Below are positions 25,545 to 33,565 of a stretch of 34,286 nt of DNA, in pieces. Under the pieces are notes generated by a model. The model was not told the origin of the DNA. It was given only the letters and a program-made list of their open reading frames with translations, and ran no database searches. The DNA comes from an uncultured Mitsuokella sp. Lineage in GTDB: Bacteria; Bacillota; Negativicutes; Selenomonadales; Selenomonadaceae. Position numbers and translations under genes: made by a program. How positions within the stretch are numbered: position 1 is the first letter of the stretch; each line of letters opens with the position of its first letter. Location of the stretch: assembly GCA_900770895.1 (NCBI GenBank), contig CAAGMF010000037.1:1-34286 (forward strand). The letters run 5' to 3'.

Positions 25545-26171
25545 ATGCTTATCGACACGATCGGCTCGCTGGCCATGTACTGTCAGCGTTGCGGTCATAT
25601 ACATATCCAGGATGTGCCTTTGTTCAACGGCAAAGGCAGCTGCCTGGTCAAATGCGAGAACTGTGGCCGCACGATCGCCGAGCTGTATATCAGACCGCGG
25701 CGCGGCCTGAAGATACGCGTGCGTTGTGGCGCCTGTGGCGAATACAGCAGCCTTCACTTTACCTGGCACCAGTTGCGACGCCTGCATTTTCAGAAACTGT
25801 ATTGCGAACATGACCGGTTCGAGCTGGGCTACATCGGACGTTGGCAGGATATCGCCGAATTCATGGATTTCAACGCCGCCGAATACGATTCGCTCCATCC
25901 CGGCGATGGTGCGGACTATCTGGCGGAGCAGCAGATATTGCTGGAGGGCCTGAACCGGGTCCACGATATGGCAGCAGCAGGCGAGCTCATATGCCCCTGT
26001 GGCAGCAATGATATCACCGCCCGGCTCTGCGGGCGCAATATCGTGCTCGAATGCCGGGAATGCGCGCGCTACTGCGTGCTGCCGGCGCGGACGGCTGATG
26101 ACCTGCGGCGGCTCCGGCCCGGCAGCGCCATGGACTTCAACTGGCAGCAGCGGCCGGTATCGGCCACATGA
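25545..26171 (+). CDS. Cysteine-rich, zinc-ribbon-like protein of unknown function
   Basis: I do not recognise this 208-residue protein as a named family. It has repeated CxxC-type knuckles: C13/C16, C37/C40, C61/C64, then CPC at 150/152 and C170/C173, plus C33, C87, C162 and C177. The N-terminal part (residues 10-90) thus looks like two or three zinc ribbons, and the C-terminal 60 residues hold another. The central helical region (about 95-145) contains HPGDGADYLAEQQILLEGLN. It may bind nucleic acid or act as a metal-dependent adaptor. The ATG at 25545 follows AAGGAGG; a longer frame from a TTG at 25368 would begin inside the pyrG terminator and is rejected. A promoter for mfd starts 11 bases after its stop. 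Confidence 0.75.
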   Translation: MLIDTIGSLAMYCQRCGHIHIQDVPLFNGKGSCLVKCENCGRTIAELYIRPRRGLKIRVRCGACGEYSSLHFTWHQLRRLHFQKLYCEHDRFELGYIGRWQDIAEFMDFNAAEYDSLHPGDGADYLAEQQILLEGLNRVHDMAAAGELICPCGSNDITARLCGRNIVLECRECARYCVLPARTADDLRRLRPGSAMDFNWQQRPVSAT

Positions 26172-26182
26172 GGCATGCGCAC

Positions 26183-26211
26183 TTGACGCGGCCCCGATTC
26201 TGGGGTATCAT
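26183..26211 (+). promoter_or_regulatory. mfd promoter
   Basis: TTGACG (26183-26188), 17 bases and TATCAT (26206-26211) form a strong sigma-A promoter just after the zinc-ribbon gene. Transcription should begin near 26218, about 17 bases before a terminator-like hairpin. Confidence 0.75.
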
Positions 26212-26234
26212 AGAGAATATTAATGGTATGTCAA

Positions 26235-26283
26235 GGGACTAACGACGCATACGACGTCGCTAGTCCCGTTTTGGCGTTTTTTT
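26235..26283 (+). terminator. Terminator-like hairpin in the mfd leader
   Basis: GGGACTAACGACG (26235-26247) pairs with CGTCGCTAGTCCC (26255-26267) at 12 of 13 positions, followed by GTTTTGGCGTTTTTTT. It has the form of an intrinsic terminator, yet it lies between the mfd promoter and the mfd start (26296). It may stop read-through from upstream, act as an attenuator, or end a roughly 65-base RNA. Confidence 0.7.
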
Positions 26284-26295
26284 CAGAGGTGAAGC

Positions 26296-29200
26296 ATGGA
26301 TTCATTATTCAAGGCGCTGGCCCGGGATGCATCGGTCAGGCATCTGCAGGAGCTGATGGCGGGAGCACCCGTCTCGGTCCTGAGCTACGGACTGGGCGGC
26401 GCACAGAAATATGCCATATTCGCGGCCGGCTATGCAGCTCAGGAGCATCCGGGGCCGCTGGTCATACTCGTCCACTCGGCCGAGGCACTGACGGCCTGGC
26501 AGACCGATCTCGCGGCGCTGCTGCCGTCCGTGCCGCTCTACGTACTGCCGGAGAGCGACCTGCTCGGCAGCGAGATCGGGGCCACGGCCCACAGCCGTGA
26601 GCGTCAGGCACGGCGCATGGAGATCCTCGGGCGGCTCATGCGCCACGAGGATGCCATCGTGCTGGCTACGGCGCGGGCGGCCGCTGAGAAAGGCCTGAGT
26701 CGCAAGGAGTTCGCCCGCCTGTCGCTATCGCTCAGCACGGGGCAGGAGTATGCGCATGATACGCTCATCAGCCAGCTCGTCGCTCTCGGCTATGAGCGGG
26801 CCGATGAGGTCGAGCACGTCGGCCAGTTCAGCGCCCGCGGCGGCATCGTCGATGTATTCGCCATCAACGCCCGGCTGCCGGTACGCATCGAGTATTTCGG
26901 CGACGAGATCGACTCGCTGCGCGAGTTCAGCCTCGAGACGAAGCGCTCGCTGCACAGCATCGAGAGCCTCATGGTGCTGCCGCTGGCCGGCGATGAAGAT
27001 AGCGGCCAGTCGACGGAGCCATTCCTGTCGTACCTGCAGGGCGCGGATGGCGGCAGCACGGTTATATTCGATGAGCCTACGCGTCTGCGCTCTGAGCTGA
27101 AATCCATGCTGAAGGAGACACCGGAGCTCAAGGGCCGCGTATTCACCTGGGATGAGCTGCTGGCAGCCGCATCGGGCAGCCGCGTATTCTACGCGACGCT
27201 CATGCTGCAGCAGGTTCATGGCGCTGAGCTGACCGATACCCTGAGCATCACGGCCACGAGCATGACGCCGTTCCAGCGGCAGATGGACCTGCTCGAGGCC
27301 GAGCTCACGCGCTGGCTGGGGCAGAAGCTCAGCATCTACATCATGGTCGGGAGCCAGGCAAAGGCGGACAACATGCGTGAGGCACTGGCCCGCCGCCGGC
27401 TGCCCTCGGGCGTCATAGCCGATGGCGATGAGCTGCGTCCCGGCTTCATCAGCGTCGGCATCGGCAGCCTCTCGTCCGGATTCGAGCTCATCGGAGCCCA
27501 GACCGTCGTCATCACCGAGGCTGACATCTTCGGCCATCAGAAGCGCCGGACCGTGCGCCGCGCCGAGACGCCGGAGAGCGGCGAGCGCATCCGTCATTTC
27601 CGCGAGATCAAGCCGGGCGACTATGTCGTCCATATCAATCACGGCATCGGCAAATACCTCGGCGTCGTGACGCTCGAGGTCGGTGGCATCCACCGCGACT
27701 ACCTGCATATCAAATACGGCGGCGATGACAAGCTGTATGTGCCGACCGACCAGGTCAGCCAGCTGCAGAAATACATCGGCACCGAGGGCGAGGTGCCGCG
27801 CCTGCATCGCATGGGCGGCACGGAATGGGCCAAGGCGAAGGCACGCGCGAAGAAATCGGTCGAGGACATCGCCGAGAAGCTCATCGAGATCTACGCGAAG
27901 CGCAGCAACGCCCAGGGCTTCGCTTTCTCGCCGGACGACAGCTCGCAGCGCGAGTTCGAGGATGCGTTCCCGTATCAGGAGACGGACGACCAGCTGAAAG
28001 CCATAGCGGAGATCAAGGCCGATATGGAGAAGCCGAAACCCATGGACCGCCTGCTGTGCGGCGATGTCGGCTTCGGCAAGACCGAGGTCGCCATCCGGGC
28101 GGCCTACAAGGCGGCCATGGATGGCAAGCAGGTCGCGGTGCTCGTGCCGACGACCGTGCTCGCGCAGCAGCATTTCCAGACGTTTAGCGAGCGGTTCCGG
28201 GATTTCCTGCCGCGCGTCGATGTCATCTGCCGGTTCCGCACGGCCAAGGAGCAGCGCGAGACGCTTGCGAAGGTCGCGAGCGGCGAGGTCGACATCCTCA
28301 TCGGCACGCATGCCATACTGAATCAGCGCCGCGTGAAATTCAAGGACCTCGGGCTGCTCATCGTCGATGAGGAGCAGCGATTCGGCGTCAAGCAGAAGGA
28401 CAAGATACGGAAGCTCGCGGCCGGCATCGACGTGCTGACGCTCTCGGCCACGCCGATCCCGCGCACGCTCCACATGTCGCTCGTCGGGGCGCGCGATATG
28501 AGCATCATCGAGACGCCGCCGGCCGAGCGATTCCCCGTGCAGACCTACGTCGTCGAGAACAACGATGCCATCATCCGCGGCGCCATAAAGCGCGAGATCA
28601 AGCGCGGCGGCCAGGTGTTCTTCGTCTACAACCGCGTCGACAGCATCGAGCATATGCATGAGCGCTTGCAGCAACTCGTGCCGGAGGCCCGCATCGGCGT
28701 TGCCCACGGCCAGATGCCCGAGGAGGCGCTCGAGCGCGTCATGATGGACTTCTACGAGGGCGAGTACGACATCCTGCTCGCGACGAGTATCGTCGAGAAC
28801 GGCCTCGATGTCGCCAATGCGAACACCATCATCGTCTACAATGCCGACCATTTCGGCCTGTCGCAGCTCTATCAGATGCGCGGCCGCGTCGGGCGCTCCC
28901 ATCACATGGCCTTCGCGTATTTCGTCTATCAGGCGGACAAGGTGCTGACGGAGACGGCTGAGAAGCGCCTGCAGGCCATGAAGGAATTCGCTGAGCTCGG
29001 AGCCGGCTTCAAGATCGCCATGCGCGACCTCGAGATCCGCGGTGCCGGCAACCTGCTCGGCTCGCAGCAGCACGGCCACATCGCGAGCGTCGGCTTCGAG
29101 ATGTACTGCAAGCTGCTCGAGGAGGCCATCGAGCGCCTCCAGAACGGGAAACCGGGCGAGAAAGCAGCGCCGGTGGCCCCGGATCCGCTCATCGATATCC

Positions 29201-29655
29201 ATGTCGAGGCCTATATCGACGGCGGCTACATCGATGATGCCATGCACAAGATCGAGATCTACCAGCGCATCGCGGCCATGCGCACCGATGCGGAGCTCGA
29301 TGCGCTCTACGACGAGCTGACAGACCGCTTCGGCGAGCCGACGAAGCCTGTGCTGGCGCTGCTCGACATCGCGCGCATCCGCAACTACGCCCGCGATATC
29401 GGCCTGCGCTCCATATCGGAGACCGGCGAGGGGCGCTATATCGACCTGGTGCTGCTGCCGGAGCGCAAGCTGCCCGTACCGGTGCTGCTGGCGCTCGATC
29501 ATCAATACAACCGCCGCCTGCACAAGCTGCGCGACAAGAATGGCTTCCGCTTCATACTGCGCGAGGCGGACAAGCGCGACGTGCTGGACTATGTGCTGCA
29601 GCTCATGCATGTCCTGCACGACACCGGCAAGAAAGATGCTACGGCCGCAGTCTGA
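26296..29655 (+). CDS. mfd: Transcription-repair coupling factor Mfd
   Basis: Mfd is the ATP-driven translocase that removes RNA polymerase stalled at DNA damage and recruits UvrA. The 1119-residue length is usual. In order: an N-terminal UvrB-like region (GGIVDVFAINARLPVRIEYF near residue 182), the RNA polymerase-interacting domain (GDYVVHINHGIGKYLGVV near 441), then a RecG-like helicase with Walker A GDVGFGKTE near 589, DEEQRFG near 690, SATPIPRTLHMS near 715 and RGRVGRS near 861, followed by the C-terminal TRCF domain. The ATG follows AGAGGTG. A 964-codon antisense frame covers it but is a shadow. The next gene starts 25 bases after its stop. Confidence 0.98.
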   Translation: MDSLFKALARDASVRHLQELMAGAPVSVLSYGLGGAQKYAIFAAGYAAQEHPGPLVILVHSAEALTAWQTDLAALLPSVPLYVLPESDLLGSEIGATAHSRERQARRMEILGRLMRHEDAIVLATARAAAEKGLSRKEFARLSLSLSTGQEYAHDTLISQLVALGYERADEVEHVGQFSARGGIVDVFAINARLPVRIEYFGDEIDSLREFSLETKRSLHSIESLMVLPLAGDEDSGQSTEPFLSYLQGADGGSTVIFDEPTRLRSELKSMLKETPELKGRVFTWDELLAAASGSRVFYATLMLQQVHGAELTDTLSITATSMTPFQRQMDLLEAELTRWLGQKLSIYIMVGSQAKADNMREALARRRLPSGVIADGDELRPGFISVGIGSLSSGFELIGAQTVVITEADIFGHQKRRTVRRAETPESGERIRHFREIKPGDYVVHINHGIGKYLGVVTLEVGGIHRDYLHIKYGGDDKLYVPTDQVSQLQKYIGTEGEVPRLHRMGGTEWAKAKARAKKSVEDIAEKLIEIYAKRSNAQGFAFSPDDSSQREFEDAFPYQETDDQLKAIAEIKADMEKPKPMDRLLCGDVGFGKTEVAIRAAYKAAMDGKQVAVLVPTTVLAQQHFQTFSERFRDFLPRVDVICRFRTAKEQRETLAKVASGEVDILIGTHAILNQRRVKFKDLGLLIVDEEQRFGVKQKDKIRKLAAGIDVLTLSATPIPRTLHMSLVGARDMSIIETPPAERFPVQTYVVENNDAIIRGAIKREIKRGGQVFFVYNRVDSIEHMHERLQQLVPEARIGVAHGQMPEEALERVMMDFYEGEYDILLATSIVENGLDVANANTIIVYNADHFGLSQLYQMRGRVGRSHHMAFAYFVYQADKVLTETAEKRLQAMKEFAELGAGFKIAMRDLEIRGAGNLLGSQQHGHIASVGFEMYCKLLEEAIERLQNGKPGEKAAPVAPDPLIDIHVEAYIDGGYIDDAMHKIEIYQRIAAMRTDAELDALYDELTDRFGEPTKPVLALLDIARIRNYARDIGLRSISETGEGRYIDLVLLPERKLPVPVLLALDHQYNRRLHKLRDKNGFRFILREADKRDVLDYVLQLMHVLHDTGKKDATAAV

Positions 29656-29680
29656 GCGGCAATGATACAGGAGGAATCAT

Positions 29681-30403
29681 ATGGCGAGGATAACAGTAGT
29701 CGGCCTGGGACCCGGACGGGCCGGCCTCATCACGCGCGAGAGCTGGGCGCTCATGGAGCAGGCCGCGCATCTCGTGCTGCGCACGCGCATCCATCCGACG
29801 GTGGCAGCGCTCGAGCAGGCCGGGCTGCAATTTACGACGTTTGATGAATACTATGAGCGGGCGGAGGACTTCGATGACCTCTATGCCGCTATCGCCCGGG
29901 AGCTCCTGCAGCGTGCCCGCGATCTCGGCGACATCGTCTATGCGGTGCCGGGCAGCCCTCTCGTCGCCGAGCGCACGGTCGTGCTGCTGCGCGAGCTCGC
30001 GGCGCGCCCTGAGAATAGCGATGTGGAGCTCACGATACTGCCGGGCATGAGCTTTGTCGAGGTCCTCTACACGGCGCTCGGCATCGATCCGATCGACGGA
30101 CTGACGATACTCGATGCAGGCGATGTCGCAGACTATGTAGCTGAGCTGGCTCCCGGCACGCGTCCCCGGCAGTCGCTCGTCATCACCCAGGTCTACAACC
30201 AGCCCATCGCCTCGGATACGAAGCTCGCCCTCATGGATCTGCTCGACGATGAGGCTCCGGTGACCTACATCCACAACCTGGGCATGGATGATGAATCCAT
30301 CCGCCAGATTCCGCTCTACGAGCTTGACCGGCAGCCGGATATCGACCATCTGACCAGTCTTTTTGTAGACTTTTCCGACGGAATGCAGAAAAAAAGCTCT
30401 TAA
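29681..30403 (+). CDS. YabN-type tetrapyrrole-methylase domain protein lacking MazG
   Basis: The 240-residue protein is a SAM-dependent tetrapyrrole-methylase-like domain: ITVVGLGPGRAGLIT at residues 4-18, YAVPGSPLVAERTV near 87-100, ILPGMSFVEVLYTALG near 124-139, SLVITQVYNQ near 166 and a final HLTSLFVDFS. In most Firmicutes this domain is the first half of YabN (about 480 residues), followed by a MazG NTP pyrophosphohydrolase. Here the protein stops where the linker would begin, and only 129 bases separate it from HU, so MazG has been lost, not frameshifted. The methylase substrate is unknown in this family. The stop lies inside a terminator stem. It follows mfd as part of the same unit. 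Confidence 0.88.
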   Translation: MARITVVGLGPGRAGLITRESWALMEQAAHLVLRTRIHPTVAALEQAGLQFTTFDEYYERAEDFDDLYAAIARELLQRARDLGDIVYAVPGSPLVAERTVVLLRELAARPENSDVELTILPGMSFVEVLYTALGIDPIDGLTILDAGDVADYVAELAPGTRPRQSLVITQVYNQPIASDTKLALMDLLDDEAPVTYIHNLGMDDESIRQIPLYELDRQPDIDHLTSLFVDFSDGMQKKSS

Positions 30404-30417
30404 AATCAGCTTTTTTG
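30389..30417 (+). terminator. Terminator overlapping the 3' end of the methylase gene
   Basis: AAAAAAAGC (30389-30397) pairs with GCTTTTTT (30409-30416). The final codons and the TAA stop are inside this structure. The stem is A-U rich, so efficiency is uncertain. Confidence 0.65.
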
Positions 30418-30427
30418 CTAAAAAGCC

Positions 30428-30456
30428 TTGATTTTTCTAGGGTTTCATGCTAAATT
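30428..30456 (+). promoter_or_regulatory. HU gene promoter
   Basis: TTGATT (30428-30433), 17 bases and TAAATT (30451-30456) with an extended TGC (30448-30450) form a good sigma-A promoter about 77 bases upstream of the HU start. Confidence 0.65.
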
Positions 30457-30532
30457 TTGATAAGCGGACATTGCGGGGCGCGGGGAAGGCGGCCCACGAT
30501 GTTAGAAACAAAAATTTAAGGAGGCTACGATT

Positions 30533-30808
30533 GTGAACAAAACTGATTTGGTAGCTAAAGTCGCTGAAGAGTCCGGCCTGACGAAGAAAGATGCAGAGAA
30601 GGCCACGAATGCACTGTTCAAGGTAATAGAGCAGGCCCTCGTCGAGGGAGACAAGGTACAGGCCATCGGCTTCGGTACGTTCGAGGTCAAGGAGCGCGCT
30701 GCTCGCAAGGGCCGCAATCCTCAGACTGGTGAGGAGATCGAGATTGCCGCTTCGAAGAACCCTGTTTTCAAGGCAGGCAAGGCTCTGAAAGACGCTGTCA
30801 ACAACTGA
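30533..30808 (+). CDS. hup: DNA-binding protein HU
   Basis: HU is a small dimeric nucleoid protein that bends and compacts DNA. The 91-residue protein covers the whole family: helical N-terminus MNKTDLVAKVAEESGLTKKD, the GFGTFEVKERAARKGRNPQT core and the DNA-gripping arm around RKGRNPQTGEEIEIAASKNP with the conserved proline near residue 77. The start is GTG at 30533, eight bases after AAGGAGG, as expected for a highly expressed gene. It has its own promoter and a strong terminator, so it is a single-gene unit. Confidence 0.97.
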   Translation: MNKTDLVAKVAEESGLTKKDAEKATNALFKVIEQALVEGDKVQAIGFGTFEVKERAARKGRNPQTGEEIEIAASKNPVFKAGKALKDAVNN

Positions 30809-30833
30809 TAAGAATTCTTTCATAGACGAAAGA

Positions 30834-30861
30834 CCGGATTCCGCGGGGAGTCCGGCCTTTT
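30834..30861 (+). terminator. Terminator after the HU gene
   Basis: CCGGATTCC (30834-30842) pairs with GGAGTCCGG (30847-30855), with one mismatch, followed by CCTTTTT. Confidence 0.88.
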
Positions 30862-30872
30862 TACGTTTCATG

Positions 30873-30946
30873 GTGACGCAGGGACCGGCCGGCAGATATC
30901 CGTGCGAGCGGCTTCGGCGTCACAGGCGGCCAGGTAGGCTGGCCGC
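30873..30946 (+). promoter_or_regulatory. Two consecutive hairpins upstream of the dehydrogenase gene
   Basis: GTGACGC (30873-30879) pairs exactly with GCGTCAC (30917-30923), enclosing an ACCGGCCGG motif. Immediately after, GCGGCCAG (30926-30933) pairs exactly with CTGGCCGC (30939-30946) over a 5-base loop, ending just before the AGAGAGG ribosome binding site. No T-run follows, so these are not terminators. No clear promoter was found in this gap. Confidence 0.55.
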
Positions 30947-30964
30947 AGAAGAGAGGCAATTTTC

Positions 30965-31804
30965 ATGCAGTTGGATTTCAAAGGTAAAGTCGTCCTCATA
31001 TCCGGTGGCACATCGGGCATCGGGCTGGCAGCGGCCGCTCAGTTCCTGGCGGCCGGCGCCCAGGTCATGCTCCTGGGACGCTCAGCCGCCCGCGGCGAGG
31101 CAGCCCTGGCCGCCTTGCGCGGCAAGGACTGTCGCGTGTGCCGCGCGATCGTCGATGAGGTGGCGGCGCCATCGGGCGGCCCGTCTGCCGCTGCAGCCAG
31201 CGGGGGAGCGGTGAGGTTCGTGGCTGGCGACGTCAGTCGCCGGGAGGACTGCGCCGCGGCCGTCGAGGCGACGCTCGCGGCCTATGGCCACCTCGACATC
31301 CTCGTGAATTCCGCCGGGATCTATCAGGAGGGTGCACTCGAGGATCTGACCGAGGCGGAGCTCGACAGCATCCTTGCTACGAATGTCAAGGGCACGTTCT
31401 GGCTCACGCAGGCTGCGCTGGCGGCGCTGAAGCAGGCGCATGGGGCCATCGTCAATGTCGCCTCGGACGCGGGCGTGCATGGCAATTATTTCTGTACGGC
31501 TTACTCGGCGAGCAAGGGGGCAGTCGTGATGTTCACGCGCTCGCTGGCGCTCGAGCTGGCGGGAGCCGGTGTGCGCGTCAACGCCATAGCGCCGGGGGAC
31601 ATCCTGACGCCGTTGACGGAGAAGCAGCTCCATAGCGGCAGCGTTTCCCGTGAGGACATGCTGCGCGAGATGAGCTCCGTCTATCCGCTCGGACGTATCG
31701 GCACGCCCGACGAGGCGGCAGCCGTCATACTCTTCCTGGCCTCGCCGCAGGCCTCGTTCGTGACGGGGGCCGTTTGGAGCGTCGACGGTGGTCTTACATC
31801 CTGA
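30965..31804 (+). CDS. Short-chain dehydrogenase/reductase (SDR family)
   Basis: This 279-residue Rossmann-fold oxidoreductase of the classical SDR family has the cofactor motif SGGTSGIG (about residues 13-20), NSAG at 115-118, and the catalytic S167, Y180 and K184 (YSASK). It ends with a TGAVWSVDGG segment typical of FabG-like enzymes. It should reduce or oxidise an alcohol or ketone with NAD(P)(H); the substrate cannot be told. Compared with usual members of about 250 residues, it has an Ala/Gly/Ser-rich insert of about 25 residues (about 58-82) before the RFVAGDVS strand. The ATG follows AGAGAGG. It precedes the antiporter gene, which has its own promoter. Confidence 0.92.
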   Translation: MQLDFKGKVVLISGGTSGIGLAAAAQFLAAGAQVMLLGRSAARGEAALAALRGKDCRVCRAIVDEVAAPSGGPSAAAASGGAVRFVAGDVSRREDCAAAVEATLAAYGHLDILVNSAGIYQEGALEDLTEAELDSILATNVKGTFWLTQAALAALKQAHGAIVNVASDAGVHGNYFCTAYSASKGAVVMFTRSLALELAGAGVRVNAIAPGDILTPLTEKQLHSGSVSREDMLREMSSVYPLGRIGTPDEAAAVILFLASPQASFVTGAVWSVDGGLTS

Positions 31805-31815
31805 GCAATTTACTA

Positions 31816-31844
31816 TTGATACTATATTGATTTTGTTATAGAAT
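31816..31844 (+). promoter_or_regulatory. Promoter of the NhaC-like antiporter gene
   Basis: TTGATA (31816-31821), 17 bases and TAGAAT (31839-31844) form a near-consensus sigma-A promoter, 53 bases before the ATG. Confidence 0.75.
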
Positions 31845-31897
31845 ATATGAGTCGTCATGAGTTATGACTGAATAGTATAGAGAAAGTAGGAATCAAA

Positions 31898-33406
31898 ATG
31901 GCACAAACAGCCTGGTCCATTCTGCCACCGATCATCACCATCGTGCTGGCACTCTGGACGAAAGAAGTATATATGTCGCTGATCATCGGCATATTCTCCG
32001 GCGCCCTGCTGCTCGCGGGCGGCAATCCGATCGAGGCCATCATGACCATGTTCAAAGTCATGAGCGACAAAGTCGGCAGCAATGTCAACATCCTCGTGTT
32101 CCTCGTCATCCTCGGCATCCTCGTCGCTGCCATCACGCGCAGCGGCGCGACGCGTGCCTATGGCGAGTGGGCCGCGAAAATCATAAAGGGCAAGCGCAGC
32201 GCATCGCTCGTCACGGCCATGCTCGGCATCGTCATCTTCATCGATGACTATTTCAACTGCCTGACCGTCGGTACCGTCATGCGCCCCGTCACCGATAAGT
32301 TCAAGATCGCGCGCACGAAGCTGGCCTACATCATCGATGCCACGGCCGCTCCGGTCTGCATCATCGCCCCGGTCTCGAGCTGGGCCGCCGCTGTCGGCTC
32401 CTCGCTGCCGGAGGACAGCACCATTGATGGGTTCTCGCTGTTCCTGCAGACCATCCCCATCAACCTTTATGCCATACTCACGCTCATATTCATGGTATTC
32501 ATCATCTGGACCGGCCGCGACTACGGCGCCATGGGCCGCAGCGTGAAGGCCAGCAATGAGCATTTCGTGATACCGAAGGAGTATCAGGACGAGCATGCAG
32601 AGAAGCTCTCCGAGGGCAACGGCAAGCTCGTCGACCTCCTCCTGCCGCTCGTCGTCCTCATCATCGCCTGCGTCTATGGCATGCTCTACACGGGCGGCCT
32701 GTTCGGCGACGAGGGCAAGACGATCGCGAAAGCCTTTGCGGACTGCGACTCGTCGTCGTCGCTCGTGCTCGGTTCCTTCATCGCGTTCGTCTTCACCGGC
32801 CTCCTCTATCTGCCGCGCCGCGTCATCACGTTCGATGCGTTCTGCGACAGCTTCGGCTGGGGCTTCAAGGCCATGACGCCGGCCATATTCATCCTGTGCC
32901 TGGCCTGGACGCTTTCCGGTATCTGCAGCGATAAATATCTGAACCTCGGCGGCTTCGTCGGCAGCATCGTCTCGGCGAACGCCTCCATCATCATGTTCCT
33001 GCCGCCGATCTTCTTCCTCGTGGCCCTGGGCCTCGCCTTTGCGACGGGCACGAGCTGGGGCACGTTCGGCATCCTCATACCGATTGCTGTCGCCGTGCTG
33101 CCGCCGGATCAGGCAGGTCTGCTCGCGATCAATGTCGCAGCCATCCTCTCGGGCGCTGTCAGCGGCGACCATGCCTCGCCGATATCGGATACGACGATTC
33201 TCGCCTCGGCGGGTGCGCAGTGCCACCATATCGACCATGTCTCGACGCAGCTGCCGTATGTGCTGACCGTCGTAGCCTGCAGCCTCGTCGGCTACATCGT
33301 CGATGGCATCACCGCGAACGGCTATCTCGGCCTCGCTGCCGGTCTCGTCTGCCTGGGCCTCGTCATGGCCTTCATCTGTGCCAAAGTGCCGTCGCTCGAC
33401 CGCTGA
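31898..33406 (+). CDS. NhaC-family Na+/H+ antiporter
   Basis: This 502-residue inner-membrane protein has about 11-12 hydrophobic segments. Family markers are FIDDYFNCLTVGTVMRPVTD (about residues 115-134), SSWAAAVGSS near 160, TGTSWGTFGILIP near 383 and the GDHASPISDTTILAS segment near 425, followed by CHHIDHVSTQLPY. NhaC-type carriers exchange Na+ for H+ and related members swap organic acids or amino acids, so the substrate is best left as Na+/H+ or a related exchange. The ATG follows TAGGA, a moderate ribosome binding site. It has its own promoter. A terminator lies about 100 bases downstream, beyond a promoter for the next gene. Confidence 0.92.
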   Translation: MAQTAWSILPPIITIVLALWTKEVYMSLIIGIFSGALLLAGGNPIEAIMTMFKVMSDKVGSNVNILVFLVILGILVAAITRSGATRAYGEWAAKIIKGKRSASLVTAMLGIVIFIDDYFNCLTVGTVMRPVTDKFKIARTKLAYIIDATAAPVCIIAPVSSWAAAVGSSLPEDSTIDGFSLFLQTIPINLYAILTLIFMVFIIWTGRDYGAMGRSVKASNEHFVIPKEYQDEHAEKLSEGNGKLVDLLLPLVVLIIACVYGMLYTGGLFGDEGKTIAKAFADCDSSSSLVLGSFIAFVFTGLLYLPRRVITFDAFCDSFGWGFKAMTPAIFILCLAWTLSGICSDKYLNLGGFVGSIVSANASIIMFLPPIFFLVALGLAFATGTSWGTFGILIPIAVAVLPPDQAGLLAINVAAILSGAVSGDHASPISDTTILASAGAQCHHIDHVSTQLPYVLTVVACSLVGYIVDGITANGYLGLAAGLVCLGLVMAFICAKVPSLDR

Positions 33407-33463
33407 GCCGGAGGCAGTCATCCCAGAACATGATGTTCCTGGTCTGGTGCCGGCAATATTTGC

Positions 33464-33492
33464 TTGCACCGGCCGGAGCTATGCGATATAAT
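33464..33492 (+). promoter_or_regulatory. Promoter of the FAD oxidoreductase gene
   Basis: TTGCAC (33464-33469), 17 bases and TATAAT (33487-33492) form a near-consensus sigma-A promoter. The expected start near 33499 lies right at the foot of the following hairpin. Confidence 0.75.
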
Positions 33493-33501
33493 GGATAGTG
33501 T

Positions 33502-33537
33502 AAAAACACGCAGGGGGATATTCCCCGCGTGTTTTTT
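33502..33537 (+). terminator. Intrinsic terminator directly after the oxidoreductase promoter
   Basis: AAAAACACGC (33502-33511) and GGGG pair with CCCC and GCGTGTTTTT, with a single-base bulge, followed by a T-run. It can end transcripts coming from the antiporter gene, but it also lies at the very 5' end of the next transcript. Confidence 0.88.
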
Positions 33538-33565
33538 GCTGTGCAAGGTTAGGAGGAGAATACAT

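Noticed and set aside
26725..29619. 964-codon open frame antisense to mfd
   Set aside because: Mfd has all its motifs on the plus strand. Long antisense frames arise here because the host rarely uses TTA, CTA and TCA codons, which would give stops on the other strand. No family features or ribosome binding site.
30361..30532. Frameshifted remnant of a MazG domain after the methylase
   Set aside because: Only 129 bases lie before HU, filled by a terminator, a promoter and a ribosome binding site. A MazG remnant would need several hundred bases.
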